Positions 6,692-10,583 of a stretch of 10,583 nt of DNA are shown piece after piece (position 1 is the first letter of the stretch; each line of letters starts with the position of its first letter). Source of the DNA: VAZQ01 sp035300505 (GTDB taxonomy: Bacteria > Pseudomonadota > Alphaproteobacteria > Rhizobiales > Xanthobacteraceae); contig DATGVJ010000195.1 of NCBI GenBank assembly GCA_035300505.1, positions 1-10,583 of the forward strand. The letters run 5' to 3'. The position numbers and the translations under genes are program-made. Below the pieces are notes generated by a model, which was not told the DNA's origin, did no database searches, and saw only the letters and a program-made list of their open reading frames with translations.

Positions 6692-7117
6692 ATGAATAAT
6701 GATGCGCGGGTAAAACTCATTTTAGAACTCGAACATTTGCTCCGGCACAAGCCGGCCATGGGCGCGCTCTTCATGACGGTTCGAGAAACGCCTTACATGC
6801 TCGTTGTCACGCAAAAGGACGGAATGGTCAGTCTCGGCTATCCGCACATGGGGTGGCTCGACGTCGTCAGGGCGCATCGATTCGCCTCATTCTGCCAAGC
6901 GCGAGGGTTTCGGGTACGAAAGGAATTGTGGTGGAAAACACGAATGAGCTGCGCACTAATCGGCGCTGGGGCGACCGACGCCGCACAGACAATCGCTGAA
7001 TGCTTCTCAAGTGTATATCGCGTGTCCGGTCCGTTCGGCGTGAACCTCCAAGGATTCGGCTGGCAGCCTTCAGACAACGGCGGAACTTTTTCCCTGCGGC
7101 CTGACGGTGGTCGATGA
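6692..7117 (+). CDS. Small conserved-looking hypothetical protein, C-terminus supplied by a mipZ-derived duplication
   Basis: 141 residues, function not recognised. The ATG lies 12 bases after the mipZ stop, so it is probably in the same transcript; no clear ribosome-binding site is seen and coupling is likely. The composition is soluble: LELEHLLRHKP, then MGALFMTVRETPYMLVV, then a C-terminal part with ELWWKTRMSCALIGAG and ECFSSVYRVSGPFGV. It reads naturally up to GFGWQPS (ending at residue 127). From residue 131 the coding DNA is the second copy of a 44-bp mipZ segment, read in another frame (GTFSLRPDGGR), and the stop TGA also comes from that copy. The ancestral end was probably near residue 128 and has been replaced. 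Possible role: accessory to the MipZ neighbourhood, from position only. Confidence 0.72.
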   Translation: MNNDARVKLILELEHLLRHKPAMGALFMTVRETPYMLVVTQKDGMVSLGYPHMGWLDVVRAHRFASFCQARGFRVRKELWWKTRMSCALIGAGATDAAQTIAECFSSVYRVSGPFGVNLQGFGWQPSDNGGTFSLRPDGGR

Positions 7118-7125
7118 TCTGGACG
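7082..7125 (+). repeat. 44-bp direct repeat, copy 2 (3' end of the small gene)
   Basis: 43 of 44 bases match 6454-6497 in mipZ. The copy is shifted in frame relative to mipZ. It provides codons 131-141 and the stop of the gene at 6692-7117. Beyond 7125 the sequence has no further resemblance to mipZ. Confidence 0.95.
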
Positions 7126-7301
7126 CGGCCCTGGGTTCGTTTTGGCCAAAATACCTGACTTCGTTTGGTAGTCCTCGGCCGTCAAACTCAACATATTGCG
7201 AGACTTCGATATGACAACACTACTTGTTGATAACGCATGAGGCCGCCCCTTTGGTCGCGCCGCGCGAAGCACATGCTGCCGGCGCTAATCGTCTGAGACA
7301 C

Positions 7302-7331
7302 AAAAATGCGCCCGGCCAGGCGGCGGGCGCA
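7302..7331 (-). terminator. Rho-independent terminator-like hairpin reading leftward
   Basis: TGCGCCCG (7307-7314) pairs perfectly with CGGGCGCA (7324-7331), an 8-bp GC-rich stem with a 9-base loop. On the minus strand the stem is followed directly by TTTTTG (7306-7301), the intrinsic terminator pattern. It sits about 410 bases beyond the stop of the leftward gene at 7741-8739 and could also block rightward read-through from the mipZ side. Confidence 0.6.
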
Positions 7332-7388
7332 ATTCGACACGACCATTTCGCCAATAATTGATCGGCAGCGCGCAGTCAAACAAATATG

Positions 7389-7418
7389 TTGTGCGATCTT
7401 GTGCGATCTTGTGCGATT
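7389..7418. repeat. Three tandem 10-bp units
   Basis: TTGTGCGATC (7389-7398), TTGTGCGATC (7399-7408) and TTGTGCGATT (7409-7418). Two perfect copies and one with a terminal change, in noncoding DNA. It looks like a short slippage tract; the 10-bp period would also place any bound factor on one DNA face. Confidence 0.85.
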
Positions 7419-7500
7419 CTGGTGTCTGACTTGGCGTGTCGAAATTATCCGGCCAACGATGTTTTTCCCGGCAATTGGCTTTGATGGTTGCAAGTCCCAG

Positions 7501-7686
7501 GCCCGCACAAAAACGCCGGCCGGACGCAACATCGCGCCGCTAGTGCGCCCGTTCGACGACCCGCTGCCGCCCGAGCAGCGAGATCTCGATTTCATCACTT
7601 ATTCTTTCTTCTATCACGACACTGCCTACCTGACGGTGGACCGTGCCGAGATGGACCGGAAAATGTTCGCGGCACTGAAGCCCGGG
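7501..7686 (+). pseudogene. Internal fragment of a class I SAM-dependent methyltransferase (COG4798-like)
   Basis: Sixty-two codons of an open frame translate to AGRNIAPLVRPFDDPLPPE, then RDLDFITYSFFYHDTAYL and VDRAEMDRKMFAALKPG. This closely follows the middle of predicted methyltransferases in which a YHD motif and an ALKPGG turn are typical. The SAM-binding glycine-rich motif expected about 60-80 residues earlier is absent. Directly after ALKPG the usual hydrophobic strand is replaced by unrelated sequence (LSMTGYDPQ). The fragment is thus cut at both ends, and no start or ribosome-binding site belongs to it. The flanking open frame (7306-7869) is longer only by chance. Family call from motif memory; the truncation is seen directly. 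Confidence 0.6.
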
Positions 7687-7740
7687 TTGAGCATGACCGG
7701 CTATGACCCTCAGCGGTCAATGAGAATTAGTCAGCCCCGC

Positions 7741-8739
7741 TCATGTAGGCGAAACCAAACCGTTGGCCTTGGCGTCCCAGCGCCAAAGTCGATCATTGGT
7801 GAGCCTCGTGCCTCCCCACCATCGATCAATTTTATTTTGTCGAGAAAAGTCCGCCTGCTTTTCCAATAGGGCTTGGCCCAATTCGGACAATGAGAGTTTG
7901 CTCCGCTTGTACCTCTCAAAACGATCCCGGTCGTCATGCAGCTCTAGAGTGAACGAGCCTTCAGTAAGGCCCAATATGGCGGGCGCGTGACAATGCGCCA
8001 GTCGGTGCAAAGCCTCCCCGAGTTCCCAATAGTCGAGCACCGAGAGTGGATTATTCCCAATATATTCGCCCATAAGGCGCATCGGGACGATGGGTTCCTT
8101 GGAAATGATGTTCAGAAGCTCTGTTTCAGAAGTTGTTAGGGCCGTATCGCGGTCGGGTAGTTCTTCCAGTAGTTGGCTGAGCGCTCGTCGAAGGTGAGGG
8201 AGGTGGTCGAGCGTACGTTCACGGGTTAAGCGGAAACACGCCTCTGGAGTTGGTTGTTGAAATGCGCGCAGTGCGAGGTTTGCGATATCGAACTGCGCGT
8301 CGGAAATCTTTCTGGGATGCGGTCTGAGCGACGCAATTTCCTCAGGCTTGCAGTGGCCAATCCGGAAATCGGGGCTTACGAGCGTCAATTTTTGAACGAT
8401 GTCTGGACAGGAGCGGAGCCAACCCAACAGTTGAACAAGCTGAAGTTGGGAATTCGGGTCTGGGTTAGGCCAGATTTCAATGTCCTCGAACCTCTTGCAC
8501 ACATCTATCAATTCGAGCCAACACCGGCTGAGCCTTGAACCAGGGCCGTCTTGGTCCCAGCGCGCTATCTTCGAACCACCCAACTCCGCCCGTCGTGAAA
8601 AAAATGCGACAGGTTCCGCAACAAATGGGACTGGCCCGGTGACAAGCCTATACTCAATCGCGGTGACATGATCCGCAATTCGAGATGCCTCCAGACATCC
8701 CGCTGAAGAATCGTCGGTAGTCAGAATCAACAAAGTCAT
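7741..8739 (-). CDS. DUF1835-like conserved hypothetical protein
   Basis: 332 residues, biochemical role unknown. The N-terminus (DDSSAGCLEA, then RLVTGPVPF) resembles the opening of DUF1835 proteins, which have an SAGCL motif and a following GP. The middle reads PHLRRALSQLLEELPDRDTAL and SETELLNII, a wing-helix-like segment, followed by a second one (YWELGEALHRLAH). The end carries a striking conserved-looking motif, DRWWGGTRLTNDRLWRW (residues 305-321). No signal peptide or membrane segment. The start at 8739 has GAGAA about 8 bases upstream. By eye its base composition is lower in GC than the mipZ or rimO regions, with many A/T third positions, suggesting later acquisition. It is convergent with the mipZ group. 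The DUF1835 assignment is moderate; the gene itself is convincing because a long frame carries protein-like composition. Confidence 0.75.
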   Translation of the reverse strand: MTLLILTTDDSSAGCLEASRIADHVTAIEYRLVTGPVPFVAEPVAFFSRRAELGGSKIARWDQDGPGSRLSRCWLELIDVCKRFEDIEIWPNPDPNSQLQLVQLLGWLRSCPDIVQKLTLVSPDFRIGHCKPEEIASLRPHPRKISDAQFDIANLALRAFQQPTPEACFRLTRERTLDHLPHLRRALSQLLEELPDRDTALTTSETELLNIISKEPIVPMRLMGEYIGNNPLSVLDYWELGEALHRLAHCHAPAILGLTEGSFTLELHDDRDRFERYKRSKLSLSELGQALLEKQADFSRQNKIDRWWGGTRLTNDRLWRWDAKANGLVSPT

Positions 8740-8908
8740 AGACGCGATTCTCAGATCATTCCTGGCCGACAGCTACAATCTGCTGAGGAACAGGATATCA
8801 TCCCTCTTTTCGCAATACTACTAACGTCTCATGAACGGTACCCCAGAAACGAACGTCGCCAACACCGAAGCACAAGACCCGCGCGTCCGGTTAGGGCTAC
8901 GTCTTAGA
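8740..8908. other. Short non-genic stretch
   Basis: Lies upstream of the leftward DUF1835-like gene and downstream of the small leftward membrane gene. No gene is seen. A short palindrome CTTAGACTAAG (8903-8913) overlaps the stop codon of the membrane gene. Any promoter for the 7741-8739 gene should be here, but no clear -35/-10 pair can be named. Confidence 0.4.
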
Positions 8909-9127
8909 CTAAGCGGCGCGCCGCCAATCAGATCCGAAACCTTCGGGGCGATCAGCCCCAAGTTGGCGATCGTAGTTCGGGTCGGATGCGGCATCATCTT
9001 CAGGAAGCCAGAGCGCAATTAAAACCAACGGCACGCATACAATGCTCGGCATAAACAAAGCGCAGAGGATGAGCAACATCTCAGGATCACTGCCTTCTAT
9101 TAGCCAAAATGATTCAAAGGTTTCCAT
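8909..9127 (-). CDS. Small single-pass membrane protein (hypothetical)
   Basis: 72 residues. A short acidic N-terminus (METFESFWLIEGSDPE) is followed by one strong hydrophobic segment, about residues 17-41 (MLLILCALFMP through VLIALWL). A polar, acidic C-terminus follows (PEDDAASDPNYDRQ). This organised layout, and A/T-rich third positions like those of the neighbouring 7741-8739 gene, argue that it is real. The ribosome-binding site before the ATG is weak (GAGC). A better one (AGGAAA) precedes an overlapping 9-codon frame starting at 9143, so translation may be coupled. No family recognised. The overlapping rightward frame (8831-9022) looks like a shadow. Confidence 0.5.
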   Translation of the reverse strand: METFESFWLIEGSDPEMLLILCALFMPSIVCVPLVLIALWLPEDDAASDPNYDRQLGADRPEGFGSDWRRAA

Positions 9128-9333
9128 ATCTTGCTCGCGTCATTGTTTCCTGCCGCTATCTGGTCGAACTGCATCGCGTAAATCAGGCGAGGGGCCCCCC
9201 GGTATCAGCCGCAGCGCCGGGCTATTATCTGCTCAAGAACGCTTGGCAAACGACGGCATTGAGAAACGCGATCCTGGCGGTCGTAGTCCTACTCCCGGTT
9301 TGGTGAGCACCTGCTTGCGACCGAATCGTTGCC

Positions 9334-9663
9334 CTATTGGACTTCTATGGGGCGCGATCGGCCGGACAGAGCAGGTTGGGGTGTAATGTTCTGGGCAATG
9401 CCGTCGTAGATCGCCAGAGCATCGAGAACATGTCCCTCGTGACAGACGATCCGCGCGTGCATAATTAAGAGCATTGCGTCACGTAACTGGTCTGCGGACA
9501 CGGCACGGGTGGATTCCCGGTCCTCAATCAACATGAGGACCTGCATGTCGCGCGCGGCGCATCCCCGCATGAACGAGCCGGCGGTTGCCGCCGCGGTCAA
9601 TGTGGCCAGGATGACCGCCGCGAGCGGCCATCGGCCAGAAAGCTGAAGCGGAGTATTCGACAT
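9334..9663 (-). CDS. Small membrane-anchored or exported protein (hypothetical)
   Basis: 109 residues. A short N-terminus (MSNTPLQLSGR) is followed by a hydrophobic Ala-rich segment, about 12-30 (WPLAAVILATLTAAATAGS), either an uncleaved anchor or a signal peptide. The rest is a soluble helical domain with two Cys (residues 34 and 74) in MRGCAARDMQVLMLIEDRES and ARIVCHEGHVLDALAIYDGI. The frame stays open upstream to 9885, but the ATG at 9663 is preferred because GGAG lies 7 bases before it and the upstream part is Arg/Ser-rich noise over another gene. It lies downstream of the 67-residue secreted-protein gene with an 85-base gap containing a perfect hairpin. No family recognised. Confidence 0.7.
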   Translation of the reverse strand: MSNTPLQLSGRWPLAAVILATLTAAATAGSFMRGCAARDMQVLMLIEDRESTRAVSADQLRDAMLLIMHARIVCHEGHVLDALAIYDGIAQNITPQPALSGRSRPIEVQ

Positions 9664-9701
9664 GGCGTATCTCCCAAATTCAGAATATCTTGGGGGGCAC
9701 C

Positions 9702-9730
9702 GCCGGCTGAGCCATCCATGCTCAGCCGGC
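9702..9730. other. Perfect 10-bp-stem hairpin between the two small leftward genes
   Basis: GCCGGCTGAG (9702-9711) is the exact reverse complement of CTCAGCCGGC (9721-9730), with a 9-base loop. It begins 18 bases past the stop of the upstream leftward gene (TAA at 9751-9749) and ends 38 bases before the start of the next. No T run follows on the minus strand (GGTGCCCCCC), so an mRNA-stability or partial-termination element fits better than a classic terminator. Confidence 0.75.
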
Positions 9731-9748
9731 CGGAAATCCGACACGGAC

Positions 9749-9952
9749 TTAGTTGTCGCCGTTCCCGAACAGACTCTGTGTTGCATGCTGGAAATACAGC
9801 GGTTCAGGAATCCGCTGATTGTTCTGGGACTTCGACTCCGCGGAGTGCATCGCCTCAGGACCTTGTCGGTGTTTCGGGGCCGCAAAAGTCGCGGAAGCAG
9901 TGCTGAGAAGAAAGGCCGCCGCGGCGGCCGTGAATGCGATCTTGGTGAACAT
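9749..9952 (-). CDS. Very small secreted/periplasmic protein (hypothetical)
   Basis: 67 residues with a textbook Sec signal peptide: MFTK, then a hydrophobic stretch IAFTAAAAAFLLSTASA, ending near TFAA (cleavage around residues 24-25). The mature part of about 42 residues is polar and unstructured-looking (PKHRQGPEAMHSAESKSQNN) and ends in IPEPLYFQHATQSLFGNGDN. The start at 9952 has AGGAG 9 bases upstream. Tiny exported proteins with this kind of start are common in Bradyrhizobium-type genomes; no function is established. It is probably the first gene of a two-gene leftward unit with 9334-9663. Confidence 0.8.
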   Translation of the reverse strand: MFTKIAFTAAAAAFLLSTASATFAAPKHRQGPEAMHSAESKSQNNQRIPEPLYFQHATQSLFGNGDN

Positions 9953-10100
9953 GATCTTGTCTCCTGTTTGTGTTGCTGCTCACGCCGTCTTGGTGTGTGC
10001 CAGGAGAACCTAGATGCTTCCCAACGGAACGAATGTGAGATACCTAACGCTGAAAATTAAAATCTAATTTGCCGATTCGCGCAGCGCTTACAAGGCGCGC

Positions 10101-10126
10101 CAAAACTGCCGTTTGCGACGGTTTTG
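10101..10126 (-). terminator. Hairpin immediately after the broken leftward frame
   Basis: CAAAAC at 10101-10106 pairs with GTTTTG at 10121-10126, and the inner CCGT/ACGG bases can extend the stem with a small bulge. On the minus strand it begins directly after a TAG stop (10129-10127). This position suits a terminator or 3'-end element of the decayed gene to its right. The T run is short. Confidence 0.4.
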
Positions 10127-10582
10127 CTACCCAATCGATTTCTGTGCGCGCTTCTGTAAGGCGAGCTGCAGGGTTTCGTCAAAGCGCGCGGCGGAATCCG
10201 GCTGCGGATCGGGAGCGAAGCTGATCTGAGGTCCTCGCTCGTTGGCAACAGAAGCAAGCGCTGGCTGTGGTTCATGCCAGCAGGAACGCACTCGAAACTG
10301 GCCGGATGACGCGGCCAGCCGCTGCAGTCAGCGCGATACGATCGACGGGACGTTGGCGATGAAGGCCGGAGTCAGCACCTGTGCCGACAGAGCGGTCACC
10401 GCCTGCTGGTCGGCAACAGCTAGCGGAGCACCCTTGACGGCAAATCCGTTCTTTGCGAGCGATGGGTGGCGCTAGTTGGCAAGTTCACGAAACTCACCCA
10501 AGCGAGTTATCAGGGCCATGGTGAGGGGAAGATTCTGACAGGACTTGAGCGCATTGCTGACTGCAGCAAAGGATGCCGCCGC
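10127..10582 (-). pseudogene. Decayed leftward reading frame with two in-frame stops, running off the window
   Basis: One minus-strand frame of 152 codons has protein-like composition but is interrupted by TAG at 10474-10472 and TGA at 10330-10328, and ends at TAG 10129-10127. The pieces read AAASFAAVSNALKSCQNLPL through GEFRELAN; then RHPSLAKNGFAVKGAPLAVA through PSIVSR; then a segment ending SAARFDETLQLALQKRAQKS. All three look Ala/Leu/Gln-rich and alpha-helical, and the last stop is followed at once by a hairpin. No family recognised. Alternatively the real gene simply ends at 10472 and the rest is chance. The 5' part lies outside the window. Confidence 0.4.
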
Positions 10583-10583
10583 C

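Larger units (their letters stand above)
7126..7500. other. Non-genic stretch between the small hypothetical gene and a methyltransferase remnant
   Basis: About 375 bases in which no convincing gene is seen on either strand. Reading frames here have unconvincing composition (Cys/Arg/Ser rich) and no ribosome-binding sites. It holds one terminator-like hairpin (7307-7331) and one 3 x 10-bp tandem repeat (7389-7418). Together with the partial mipZ copy on its left and the gene fragment on its right, it reads as rearranged, decayed DNA. Confidence 0.55.

Noticed and set aside
9109..9306. Rightward 65-codon frame ending in a hydrophobic stretch (ILAVVVLLPVW)
   Set aside because: No ribosome-binding site, Arg/Pro-rich start, and it overlaps the small leftward membrane gene; could be a remnant but not supported.
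10057..10275. Leftward 72-codon frame
   Set aside because: Ser/Arg/Pro-rich without motif; the other minus-strand frame here looks more protein-like.

Overview
The window looks like chromosomal DNA of a high-GC alphaproteobacterium, most plausibly a Bradyrhizobium-type member of the Hyphomicrobiales. The strongest pointer is a clear mipZ (the alphaproteobacterial division-site ATPase). A TctC-type orphan binding protein and a very small secreted protein of a kind common in that group agree with this. No species is claimed.

Region 1 (1-4369) is ordinary metabolism and maintenance. A 3'-truncated rimO (ribosomal protein S12 methylthiotransferase) runs leftward off the window edge. Divergent from it, with a 99-base gap, is a tight three-gene rightward cluster: a D-2-hydroxyacid dehydrogenase, an ornithine cyclodeaminase/mu-crystallin family oxidoreductase, and an exported TctC-type solute-binding protein. 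The gaps are 24 and 13 bases. The likely joint role is capture and NAD(P)-dependent conversion of a small keto/hydroxy/amino acid; the substrate cannot be read from sequence.

Region 2 (4370-7125) is the most interesting part. A control-like intergenic stretch holds three tandem 15-bp TTGCAAGAAG-containing units. It leads into a membrane-anchored coiled-coil protein with an internally duplicated N-terminal motif and an eight-fold five-residue tail repeat. Next come mipZ and a small hypothetical gene. The last 11 codons and the stop of that small gene lie in a 43/44-identical, out-of-frame copy of a piece of mipZ. All three genes point the same way with short gaps and could be one operon linking a membrane protein to the MipZ gradient system.

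Region 3 (7118-10583) is accessory and partly decayed. It contains a leftward-reading terminator-like hairpin, a 3 x 10-bp repeat, a fragment of a methyltransferase gene, and a leftward DUF1835-like gene of lower GC. Further on are a small leftward membrane protein, two small leftward exported proteins separated by a perfect 10-bp-stem hairpin, and at the right edge a leftward reading frame broken by two stop codons. No tRNA, rRNA, CRISPR array or intact insertion sequence was seen.
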